Assembly (NCBI GenBank): GCA_036939355.1
Contig: JALLAP010002132.1
Coordinates: 1-12,464 of the forward strand
Source: Thalassiosira profunda
Lineage: Eukaryota > Bacillariophyta > Thalassiosirophyceae > Thalassiosirales > Thalassiosiraceae
Reading direction: 5' to 3'
DNA length: 12,464 nt
Shown here: positions 1 through 7,717 of the stretch, piece by piece
Numbering within the stretch: the first letter of the stretch is position 1
How the letters are laid out: every line of letters begins with the position of its first letter
The notes under the pieces: generated by a model
The model's database searches: none
Seen by the model: the letters and a program-made list of their open reading frames with translations, nothing else
Told to the model about the DNA's origin: nothing
Made by a program: the position numbers and the translations under genes

Positions 1-112
1 CACGGATTCTATATTCATCTGATGGACAATCTCCAAATCCACACCAATGGATGCCTTTACTTGGTAGATATTGCCTGTATTGTACGATACACTTTTTGTT
101 AGAGTTGACCAT
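1..112 (-). CDS. Possible 5' end of an unidentified gene, cut by the window edge
   Basis: On the minus strand an ATG at 110-112 in a good initiation context (A at -3, G at +4) opens a frame of 37 codons that stays open to the window edge. The peptide starts MVNSNKKCIVQYRQYLP and later carries WCGFGDCPSDEY, with Cys residues in a CxxxxC arrangement. A second minus-strand frame from an ATG at 118-120 is also open to the edge, and so is one plus-strand frame, so the choice rests only on how protein-like the peptide looks. The AT content is higher than in the next kilobase. A pyrimidine-rich tract ending in ACTAG, read on the minus strand just upstream (about 138-162), could be a 3' splice site, in which case this would be an internal exon. 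I do not recognise the product. Confidence 0.3.
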   Translation of the reverse strand, partial: MVNSNKKCIVQYRQYLPSKGIHWCGFGDCPSDEYRIR

Positions 113-522
113 CCTCCCATCTGCTTGCCCCGGACGGGGTGCCTAGTAATGAAGAGGAAGAGGGGGGTTTTGTACTTACGTACGATTATCGTACGTATCG
201 TAAGTAAGTCGAGCCCGAGTGGACGCGTGTCGTCGCCGAGTTGACGTTGAGCCCCCAAGTAAGAAGTTTGACAAAGAGCGGCCGCGGGTGACCCCTGGGG
301 TACCCTTTCCATGCTATTATTCTCTGTAGCGCATTCGCGGAGGGGGCACCCACTTGTGGAGAGACGAGCAGCTAGCAGAGGCTCGTTTGTGGCTTGTGTA
401 GAGTTGCAACCAGAGGAGGTTCACTTGCTGCGAGGCCAGCCCAACGAAGAGCGTCTTCTGCACGCAGATGCAGGCTGATTTGCTTGACAACACCGCAGTA
501 GACGCAGCACACACCTTCGACC
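113..522. other. Non-coding or unresolved stretch upstream of the first plus-strand ORF
   Basis: About 410 bp without a convincing coding frame. It holds a strong inverted repeat (173-206) and mixed-composition sequence up to the ATG at 523. If the genes at 1-112 (minus) and 523 (plus) are both real, this is a divergent promoter region. I see no convincing TATA box here, and no RNA gene. Confidence 0.4.
173..206. repeat. Inverted repeat with a 1-nt loop
   Basis: Bases 177-186 (TACGTACGAT) and 188-197 (ATCGTACGTA) are perfect reverse complements separated only by T187. Four more pairs (173-176 with 203-206) extend the stem after a 5-nt bulge on the right arm. The core is rich in GTAC and CGTACG. 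A similar GTACGATAC string sits at 92-100, nearby but outside the stem. It could form a cruciform or a hairpin, or bind a dimeric protein; nothing in the sequence decides. Confidence 0.6.
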
Positions 523-828
523 ATGCCGACGAAAAGCGAGTTCGTCCTGAAGGACTCTCCCCCGGAGGTCCTCGCGTCCCATCCCGGCGTCGCCCCGAAG
601 GGACGCTCGTATGATGCGCACATTGCAAAGACCAAGCCGGGCGCCGCCCGCGTCGACGAGAATCCATTCGCTTTTCTCTGTTCGCCGCGCTTCCTCCGCA
701 GGTTCCGCACGGAGCGGTCCCGCGCCGCCAATCTACGCTCCTTCGCCCTCCGCACGCCGGGTGCTTCTATAAGTAGAGGTGCTTCAGTAGTCGGGCCGAA
801 CGCTGTACGATGGTTACCCGCCGCGTGA
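523..828 (+). CDS. Doubtful small ORF or first exon, product unknown
   Basis: An ATG at 523 (context CGACCATGC) opens 101 codons. The first 46 codons (MPTKSEFVLKDSPPEVL onward) use mostly G or C in third positions and look like real protein. From residue 47 the ORF runs into the 99-bp dispersed repeat in the orientation antisense to the coding frame of the other copy, so the C-terminal half (Arg/Phe/Ser-rich) is suspicious. The stop TGA at 826-828 lies inside a GTGAGG string, a usual 5' splice site form in this window, so the true exon could end at 824 and splice onward. I could not find an acceptor that continues a good frame. It may be a real exon, a gene broken by the repeat, or chance. 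Confidence 0.3.
   Translation: MPTKSEFVLKDSPPEVLASHPGVAPKGRSYDAHIAKTKPGAARVDENPFAFLCSPRFLRRFRTERSRAANLRSFALRTPGASISRGASVVGPNAVRWLPAA
662..760 (+). repeat. Dispersed 99-bp repeat, copy 1
   Basis: This block aligns without gaps to 6730-6828 in the same orientation. By hand count 94 of 99 bases are identical, with mismatches at 674, 690, 714, 754 and 757. Flanking bases diverge at once on both sides. In copy 2 the minus strand encodes a very basic peptide (RRAKERRLAARDRSVRNLRR) inside a long ORF. Copy 1 keeps that minus-strand frame open too, but sits in a region with no other support for a minus-strand gene. Confidence 0.85.
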
Positions 829-1160
829 GGCCGCTCGACGGAGGGGTGTTGGAGGTCGAAAAGTGAGATGGCTCTTTTTGCTGCTGCTGCTGGCCAGGCG
901 CGCGCGGCGCCGCGCGCGCGCCAAGGCGATCCAAAAAGGCAAAGCCAAAAGAAAATCCGGACCACCGACAAGCTGCCCCCCACCGCCTCAATCTCCCCCT
1001 GCTCGGCGGCGGCCAGCACCCCCGCCCCGCCCTCCCCCGCATCGTCGACGTCACGGTCGCCCCGGGAGAGGGGCGCCAGGTGGTTTATTCGCCGCGACTG
1101 CCGCATCTGAAAAACTGGTTCAGGTGCCAATGACAAACAAAACCATCGTGCAAACGTAAA
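829..1160. other. GC-rich stretch upstream of the large plus-strand gene
   Basis: Short ORFs start at 863 and 868, but their peptides are Ala/Arg/Pro low-complexity products of CTG and GCG repeats and look non-coding. It is probably 5' leader or promoter for the gene starting at 1161. A TATAA string at 768-772 (TCTATAAGTAG) lies about 390 bp before that ATG. In the frame of ATG 1161 a TGA at 1131-1133 closes the upstream reading. Confidence 0.35.
898..919. repeat. Perfect 22-bp all-G/C palindrome
   Basis: An uninterrupted self-complementary run of 22 G/C bases is centred on GGCGCC between 908 and 909. Each arm alternates G and C. Such tracts can adopt Z-form or cruciform structure and are dense in CpG; any function is inference. 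Confidence 0.6.
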
Positions 1161-4100
1161 ATGATCGATCGCTTCGTTGAGACTTTTCGTCGACTTATCC
1201 TCGCCGGTGAGGGACGGCAGAATGGCGGGGATGGAGAGGGGAGGGAAATTGCCCAACGGCGGTTCTGGCAGCGGCCTCTTCGGTGGGGGGCGACGCAGCA
1301 ACAACAGCAGCAGCATCGTCTCCGCGACACTGAAGATGAGGAACAGCAGGAGCTGGAGCGCCAGGAGGACGGCAGAGACGTGCAGCCGGGGGCGATGGAG
1401 GATCGCCCCTCCGCCCCCCTGTTCGCCCCGGCCGTGGGCGATTCTGCTGCGGACGACCGGGAGGTGCTCAATAAGGCGGAGGAGCGGACATCCGAGGCGG
1501 CGGGGGGAGCTCCTCCCCCCATGGGCACCTCCCCCGCCGTGTCAGGGCAGGTCCCCGCGAACACCCACATGGCGGGAATAATGGGCGCGTCGGCCGCGGG
1601 TTTGGGGAATGCGGCTGCCCTGGCCGTGGGAGTGGGGAACGACAAATCCCCCTCCCCGGTGCGCCGGGACATGGCCCCGGAGGCGGGGGAGATGGCCCCG
1701 GCGGCGGGGAAGTTGCCTCCCCAAATGGGTGTCGCGTCCGCGATGGCGGGGGAGGACCCGGGGGAGGACCGCACGAATGCCACGGTGGTGGGGTTGGGGA
1801 ATATGGCTGAAGCGCCGGCCGCGGGAGGGACGGATCCAGCAGAATTGGTGCAGCCAGTCAATACGCCAGTGCCCGCGGGGGGATCGCTCGCCGTTGCCAA
1901 CGCCAATGCCGGCGCCACACCAGGGGCGGCCAGTCTGGGGACCGGCAGAGCCCTTTTTCGGGAAGGTTCCCCTCTTTCGACGACAACGAACCTCGCTTCC
2001 CAAATTGCAGCCGCCGACACCTTTTCACTCCCTGTCCGGACGCCGGAGGGCACTCAGGGGTCTGCCAAAAAGCGTGTTGTATTCGACAAGAGCACGTCGA
2101 AACCGGCCGCCAAGGGCGTTACTCAGCACACCGAAGTGAAGGGGTTTGCCGAGGCCTTCCTTCACACCATCGGCCATCAGCCGGCTGATGCAGATCCGTG
2201 AAGCCTTGCGGCCTAGGGGGGCAGTGGGAATAGCCGGCATCGCAGAAGCCAAGGGCAACGCGGGCGAGGACGCAGCAGCTTCCGTCGCCTCGACGGACCG
2301 CGATGACAACAACGCGACGGGCAACCATCTCGACGGTGACTCCTTGACCGACGACATCGACGCTAACTTGGAGGGCGGTCACGAAGAGCAAATCGTGAAC
2401 CTGCAAGATCAGCTCAATCAGCGCGAGCTTGAGCTGAGGAAGGAGATTGCAGAGCTGGAGCCGGAGGGCGAGCAGAAGAAGGACGAGATTGCCCGGCTGT
2501 ACCGTGAACTGTGCACGACGCTCGCCTCGCAGCGTGACATTGTGGCACATGGATTGGCCGCGAGCGAGGGAGAGTGGGATATGGAGTTGGGATTGGCCAA
2601 CAATGATGCACACGCGCTCGAATTGCAGAATAACAAGCTCCAACTCAGGGTCAATTCGATGGCCGACGAGTCGAAGGTGCAGGCCACACAGTGCTGGAAG
2701 CAGCTGTCGCAACAGAACGACGCGGCCACAGCAGCGCTTGCCGTGAAGCAGGAGTGTGTCGATACGCTCAAATTGCAGAACGGCGAGCTCCGGAGTAGAG
2801 TCGATTCGATGGTCGACGCATCGGTGGTGGCCCCCTTGCGTGAGGAGCTAGCCGACACGAAGAAGCGGCTGGAGGGCCTCCAAATTCTTTCAGACAAGTG
2901 GGGCTCCGAGGCGTTCCACAGAGAGAAGGCGGCGAAAGAACGGGAAGCAGCGTTGCAGAAGGAGATTAGGGAGAAAGAGAGCAAGATCCTCGTGATGCAG
3001 GGCGCGCTGTCCACGCTGAAGCAACAGATCGAGGCTGCTGAATCGTCACAAACGACGGCGACGGCCACCAGCAACCAGTCGAGCGCGGCGAGTGGCGTGG
3101 GGACGCCGACGACGACGNTCACAAACGACGGCGACGGCCACCAGCAACCAGTCGAGCGCGGCGAGTGGCGTGGGGACGCCGACGACGACGGCGACGGCCC
3201 GCAACCTGTCGAGCACCGCGGCCACCGACACGAGCTCCCGGGCGACCACCGCTGCGAGGACGGCGAGCACCGCGGCCACCGACAGCGATTCGCTGGCTCC
3301 TCCCCGAGCCTACCCCAGCAACGCTCCCAGCAACACTCGCCTGAAGCGTTATCACACGCGGCCCACTGCAGAGTCGATGCTGGCCATTCGCGATGAGATT
3401 GAGCGTGGGGAGACAGAGTCCCGTGTTGAAGGAACCGCCCAAAAGAAAAAGGGCAACGAAGAGCGCGCCAAGGAACGACGCTCCGTGCGTAAGGGTGCTA
3501 CGAAGGAACACGCGGAGGGCGGGAGCACCGTGACGCCCAAAAGAATCGTCAATCTTGGTGGCAGTTTGAGTGCGCCTGGCGCAACCCAATCAAAGGTTTC
3601 TGACTTGGGCGTTGGCTGGACCGAAGAAGTCAATGGCCAGACGAAATCTATGGCTGTCCCGCTCGAGAACGTGGAGTGGAGTGCGACCCCTTGCAATACA
3701 GTTGGTATGGCTGGCGCGGCGAGTAGCGAAAAGCACCAGATCCACTCGATTACCGACAAAGATGGGCATTCGATCGATATCGGGAATTGCAGGGTCCGTA
3801 CAACACAAGGAGGGGGCCTTGCGCTGGCGCACTTTGTTGCATTCCACGGGATCATGTCTAAGAGGGCCGCAACGAAAATGTCAAAATCGAAGGTGCTTGA
3901 CGCGATCTTGAAGAAATGCAAGGCTGAATTCCCAACCAAATATGGAGCGCACAGGCGTCATCCCGAAGAGGCCGCGGGACACGCTGCAACACCCGCAGTG
4001 CGCTCGAGTAACGAGATATTTGAGTGGACACAGGAGGTGAGCGCATGAGTTGAGACGTGCATTAGAATATCGCATTGCATGATTCACATCTTGTCGTGTT

Positions 4101-6140
4101 GACCTTTGTTCTCAGAGCACTGTACTGCTTCTACGTTTGGTGGACAAGCACGACCGGCAGTCAGCGACGGCCATCGCAGCAGAGATGTCCAAGTTCGGCC
4201 ATGCTTTGAACCGCGTACAGGTTTGCCATGAGTTGAAAAGGCTGGACAGCCTGGAGAACGACCGCGAGGGAACTAATTGGGAGAAAGACGAGCTGCTGAC
4301 GCTTTGGACGGCCGTCAATGAGCAACTGGCTGCATGGAAGAATAGTACCGACGACGGTCCGCTGGTGCTGCAGTGGAAATACTTGGAGAGCTATTTGGGC
4401 CGCGATGGAGTTTCAATCAAGAACATGTGGCGATCTTTGTGTTCCTTGTCGGGAGAGAAGGCACGCCTCCTGAAGCGCAAAATCCTCGCCGACAGGCAGT
4501 TCCTCATTGATTTCTTCGTGGACCTGGAGGAGAGGGGAATGATCAAAGTGGACGAATCCGACGGCCTCGGGTGCGTCGTTCATCTTTACGGCGAGGAGTA
4601 CCACTCGCAAGATGTGTGGTACAACGGACGCCGCGTCCTCTTGAAGCTCCACCAGATGGGGTGCGCCTTGAACGGGGAGTGGGACGGAAACTTGGACGAT
4701 GGCCTCGAGGTCCTGCACCAATGCCACAAGGCGAGGTGCATCTTTTGCTTCCACCTGTACCGCGAGACGGGCACGCTGAACACGAGCCAGTTCCACCACA
4801 TTGGTTACATTTGGCGCGCCGACGGGAAGTGGGTCAAATCGGGCACGAAGGAGGAAAACGGCCAAGGTCATTGCGATTGCGAGAAGCGGTGCCTGCGGTA
4901 CACCAGTGAAGGTCTGGCCGGCAAACCGACGTCGGCTGTGATCCCTGGCACTCTGCCTTCTACCTGGAATGTTGACATGTGCGTCCCGGTGGGGGCAACT
5001 GTCTATGAGGGGTGAGGGCGAGCAACGCTCGGGAATACGGTAGGGGGTAATAGACTAACTGGGGTAAGCTCTGGCACCAAGCTGGCATGCGTCGCCATCA
5101 CCGACGACAAACCCGGCACGCTGAAGTCGGTGTCGAAGCTGAATCCGTGGCACGAGCAGGCGCTCAAGACGATCACGGGGTCGAAGGAGGAGGCGCACAA
5201 GCCGCTGACGCACATATTGGAGAAGCATTTCGGGCTGCAAATGGATCATTACATCGACATCAACAAGGTGGTCGGCGGCACGCATTTGGTCGACGCGCAA
5301 GGGTACATTGCCCACGACGATGAAAAGATTGTAGTCTCTTTTCGGTGCACCACAACTGGCTTCGATTGGCTCACGAATCTCTCAATCGCATCGTCCGAGT
5401 GGGAGATCGACGAAGATGTGGCGCAGGGACACAGCGGGTATTGCAGCTGCTTCATGGGCCGGCGGCCGGCGTGGTGCTACGCGAACGAGAAGAAGCCGCG
5501 GGTGCACACCGGGTTCTACAACTCGCTGTTGAATGTGATACCGCTGTTCGAGGAGCACGTCGATCCGTTGCTCGGCCCCGACCAGCCGCCCCGGACGCTG
5601 TACGTGGTCGGGCACTCGTTGGGCGCCGGCATTTCCACCCTCGCCGCGGCGCATTTTCTTCTCGCCTACGATTGGGCCAACCTGCCCCAGCGGCTGCTCA
5701 ACATCAGCGCCGGGACGCCGCGGTCGTGCAAGGCGTCGATGGCGGCAATGATCGAGGAGAATCTCGCCCCGCTGGTGCCGGCGGAGAAGGCGAGCATCTT
5801 TCGCGTGGTGATGGACGAGGACGCCGTGTGTAGGGTTCCTCTCGAACGGCAGGGATACGTGCATGTGGGGCGATTGGTGTTTCTCACGTCGGACAGCGAG
5901 GTGCTGGTTAACCCCCGAGCAGCCGCGGACATTGAACCGGGCGAAGATACGAAGCAAAACACGAAGCAACCGAGAGATGAGGATACGCCACAATCTGGCG
6001 AGGAATCTGAGAAAGACGAGGATGCATCGTATCAGAGGAAGGTGGCAAGAATACCAAAGCCCTTCCGGGATCACTGCCCGGATTGTTATTTGGCCCCACT
6101 CGTGAAGTTGTACAAACAGGAGGAATCGAGGGACGATTAG
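1161..6140 (+). CDS. Coiled-coil, Myb/SANT-like and class 3 lipase fusion protein (four exons)
   Basis: Proposed exons are 1161-2135, 2194-4036, 4116-5011 and 5069-6140. Counting the duplicated 73 bp around N3118 only once gives about 1570 residues in a single frame. ATG 1161 has A at -3 and an in-frame stop upstream. Residues 1-325 are Ala/Gly/Pro/Met-rich with a poly-Gln tract and are probably disordered. About 388-610 form a long coiled coil rich in Glu, Leu, Lys and Gln. A Ser/Thr/Ala linker follows, then a Lys-rich segment. About 911-958 form a Myb/SANT-like domain (WTQE across the exon 2/3 junction, then IAAEMSKFGHALNRVQVCHE). About 970-1025 may be a second one (NWEKDELLTLWTAV). A Cys/His-rich segment precedes a complete class 3 lipase (see the separate entry). 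The intron-spanning Myb domain strongly supports exons 2 and 3. Less certain are exon 1 and whether the lipase is a separate gene, although no stop separates them. Confidence 0.6.
2136..2193 (+). other. Probable intron 1 of the fusion gene (58 bp)
   Basis: Frame 1161 ends at a TGA at 2199-2201, while the coiled-coil frame is open only from 2140. A GT at 2136 (GTGAAGG) with an AG at 2192-2193 (GATGCAG) is phase 0 on both sides and joins ...TQHTE to IREALRPRG. The length fits the other introns, and CTGAT could be a branch point, though it is close to the AG. A sequencing frameshift is the alternative explanation. Confidence 0.5.
2617..2823 (+). repeat. Internal duplication within the coiled coil
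   Basis: Bases 2617-2673 and 2767-2823 match at 42 of 57 positions by hand, 150 bp apart. They encode LELQNNKLQLRVNSMADES and LKLQNGELRSRVDSMVDAS. The spacing is a whole number of codons (50). Confidence 0.6.
3046..3190. other. Assembly gap: 72-bp exact duplication flanking one N
   Basis: Bases 3046-3117 and 3119-3190 are identical over 72 bp, with the single N at 3118 between them. The 73-bp offset shifts the reading frame by one. Counting the segment once joins the coiled-coil frame (codons starting at 3n+1) exactly to the downstream frame (3n+2), giving ...GVGTPTTTATARNLSS. This is what two overlapping contig ends placed side by side without merging would produce. Confidence 0.9.
4037..4115 (+). 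other. Intron 2 of the fusion gene (79 bp)
   Basis: The donor is GAG|GTGAGC and the acceptor TTTGTTCTCAG|AGC, both phase 0. Splicing places WTQE directly before STVLLLRLVDKHDR and so restores a complete Myb/SANT-like first helix. TTGAC at 4099-4103 is a possible branch point. Read-through would meet a TGA at 4046-4048. Confidence 0.88.
4539..6140 (+). CDS. Class 3 lipase module (C-terminal part of the fusion, or a separate gene from about ATG 4539)
   Basis: This is an alpha/beta-hydrolase of the class 3 (triacylglycerol/diacylglycerol) lipase family, expected to hydrolyse acyl-glycerol esters. After splicing 5012-5068 the sequence runs LPSTWNVDMCVPVGATVYEG into SGTKLACVAITDD. An oxyanion-side motif VSFRCTTTGFDWLTNL (FRCT where FRGT is usual) is followed by the nucleophile elbow GHSLGAG, with Ser codon 5616-5618. 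The catalytic Asp is likely the second Asp of MDEDAVCRVP, and the His is likely in FRDHCPDCY near the end. An acidic insert (EDTKQNTKQPRDEDTPQSGE) lies between them. A Cys/His-rich segment precedes the lipase core (CHKARCIFCFH, HCDCEKRC). No secretion signal is visible. The frame is continuous with the Myb-like region; if the lipase is its own gene, in-frame ATGs at 4425 and 4539 are candidates. Confidence 0.85.
5012..5068 (+). other. Intron 3 of the fusion gene (57 bp)
   Basis: The donor is GG|GTGAGG and the acceptor GGGGTAAG|CTC, with a near-perfect branch site ACTAACT at 5054-5060, ten bases before the AG. The phase is 2 on both sides, and splicing joins VYEG to SGTKLACVAITDD. Unspliced reading stops at once on the TGA inside the donor (5013-5015). 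Confidence 0.9.
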
Positions 6141-6205
6141 CCGCCGCTGCATTTTGCAAAGCTAGTTTTGTCGATGGTGCAGTGTCCGCTAGGCAGATAA
6201 GATTG

Positions 6206-7717
6206 TTACTTCTCCAACACTTCACCAAACAAAAAGGCCCGTATGACGTCTCCATACGCATTCCAAACGTAGGCAGCCAGCGCCGCCAAAAACACCGCCA
6301 CCATGGCCGTGGACACGGGCTCGTCCACGTCGATCCGCTCCTCGTCTGAGGTCACATCCCGCCGTATTCGCGGGACCTTTGGTCGGCAGGCACCACCGCC
6401 ACTTCCATTGGTGCCAGCTCCCTCCCCGTCGGCGGCAGCGACGCGCCACGCCTTCCGCCAGTCACCCATGGCCCGGTCGGCAAAGGTCTTGTGCTCCCCC
6501 TTCCCGTTCCATTCGCTAGAGACCCGGCACTGTCGCAATGTCGGAGGGACGTGGTTGTGATCTTGGTGGTGATCGTGGCCGCCGTCTCCCTCCAGATCGT
6601 CGGGCCGCACGGCCACGAAGGCCACGGGCGATCGTTCCGGGGAGCCGTCGCGCATCCGCTCCAACATTTTCACCTTCCTCCGAAATTGGCGCATATTGTC
6701 GTCACCCCCGGCATCGAACCCTCCGTCCCATCCATTCGCTTCTCTCTGTTCGCCGCGTTTCCTCCGCAGGTTCCGCACGGATCGGTCCCGCGCCGCCAAT
6801 CTACGCTCCTTCGCCCTCCGCGCGACGGCGTCCGTGCACGCTTCCAATCCCGGCGCGGCCCGGGCATCGGAGGTAATCCCAATCGATATTCCGTCGATGC
6901 GGTTTCTTAGGAAGCGAGAGGAGGCCACGGCGCGGGCGAGCTGCTCGGCCGTCCGGATCTCGGCGTTGTGCCGGTGCATGCGCTGCTGCTCCCTGTCGTC
7001 CATTGCTTCCGTTTGGCTCTGCGATGCATTCCCCATCGGTCGGAACGATCCGGCGGTGAATTCCTCGTATGAAGAGGTGGGCGAGGCGAGGTCCTGGAAA
7101 TTGGGCAGCGTTTGGTCATCCTCCGAGGGAGATACTCGGTCCACCACGACGTATATCCGTGCCAATTGTTGTGTTTCGGATTCCCTCGCGCGACTCTCTT
7201 TTCTTGATTCATTATTTGTTGCATCCCTCGCATCGACCTCGTCTTCGCTCTTGCTCTTTTCGATGAAATCTAAACTCTGCCTCCTTGGTGCGTATTGCGA
7301 CGGCCTTGGACTCATTCGCACATTTTCCAGCTCGGTTTCCGGGGCTTCATCGCCATTGGCCAGCAAGCACCTCCGCACAGCATCGCTCAGCGGCCCGTCC
7401 GCAAACGCCCGCGGCGTGGGATACGTGTTGGGCTTCCACAGAAGATACAAAAGGATCGACGGCGGAAAGGCGGGATTGTTGCTGTCTCCATCCACCGCCG
7501 CACCAGCGTCCAAATCGCAAAGGAACCGGACCGCGTGGGCGTGCACCGCCAGCTCGCTCTGCAAGTACAACCGATCGGGGCAGTACGAGGGCAATCGATC
7601 GACGGTGAGGACGGTCGCGGTCGGGACGCCCTCGCCGCTGGCGAGGCGGCGGAGGTCCTGCGCCGAGAGGGAATTCCGGGGGCGGAGGAGGCACGAGGCC
7701 GAGCCGGAGCGCCTCAT
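6206..7717 (-). CDS. Basic, largely disordered protein with a C-terminal membrane anchor, unknown family
   Basis: A single-exon ORF of 503 residues from ATG 7715-7717, with an in-frame TAG 15 bases upstream, to TAA 6206-6208. I do not recognise the family. Residues about 30-125 look folded (TVDRLPSYCPDRLYLQSELA, then ILLYLLWKPNTYPTP). About 130-245 are Ser/Glu/Arg-rich and probably disordered. About 245-350 are helical and strongly basic, and include the peptide of the 99-bp repeat (about 299-329). A His-rich patch GGHDHHQDHNHV lies at about 379-390. Residues about 468-487 (VSTAMVAVFLAALAAYVW) form one hydrophobic helix followed by only about 16 residues, the layout of a tail-anchored membrane protein facing the cytosol. 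It converges with the lipase gene (65 bp between stops) and diverges from the LRR gene. A 346-codon plus-strand ORF overlaps it but has no ATG-based, family or intron support. Confidence 0.7.
   Translation of the reverse strand: MRRSGSASCLLRPRNSLSAQDLRRLASGEGVPTATVLTVDRLPSYCPDRLYLQSELAVHAHAVRFLCDLDAGAAVDGDSNNPAFPPSILLYLLWKPNTYPTPRAFADGPLSDAVRRCLLANGDEAPETELENVRMSPRPSQYAPRRQSLDFIEKSKSEDEVDARDATNNESRKESRARESETQQLARIYVVVDRVSPSEDDQTLPNFQDLASPTSSYEEFTAGSFRPMGNASQSQTEAMDDREQQRMHRHNAEIRTAEQLARAVASSRFLRNRIDGISIGITSDARAAPGLEACTDAVARRAKERRLAARDRSVRNLRRKRGEQREANGWDGGFDAGGDDNMRQFRRKVKMLERMRDGSPERSPVAFVAVRPDDLEGDGGHDHHQDHNHVPPTLRQCRVSSEWNGKGEHKTFADRAMGDWRKAWRVAAADGEGAGTNGSGGGACRPKVPRIRRDVTSDEERIDVDEPVSTAMVAVFLAALAAYVWNAYGDVIRAFLFGEVLEK
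6730..6828 (+). repeat. Dispersed 99-bp repeat, copy 2 (inside the minus-strand gene)
   Basis: This is the partner of 662-760, with 94 of 99 bases identical. In the minus-strand coding frame, of the three clearly internal differences two are synonymous and one is Glu versus Lys, which suggests this strand and frame as the original coding one. The sample is too small for a test. Confidence 0.85.

Noticed and set aside
863..1159. Short plus-strand ORF with an apparent signal sequence (MRWLFLLLLLARRAR)
   Set aside because: The Leu run comes from a CTG repeat, and the rest is Arg/Pro low complexity.
372..1316. Minus-strand ORF of 314 codons covering repeat copy 1
   Set aside because: It starts in a poly-Leu antisense run and passes through unrelated low-complexity sequence. 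Only the repeat segment looks protein-like, and that is explained by the copy at 6730-6828.
1085..2053. Long minus-strand ORF (322 codons) opposite the first exon of the fusion gene
   Set aside because: It is Ser/Ala/Cys low-complexity with a poly-Cys run from the antisense of a poly-Gln tract, and has no convincing continuation. High GC leaves all frames open here.
3118..3396. Continuation of the coiled-coil ORF past the N in its original frame (Asp/Gly/His/Arg-rich)
   Set aside because: It is a frame created by the duplicated overlap; the correct frame after counting the repeat once is Ser/Thr/Ala-rich and leads to the Myb-like domain.
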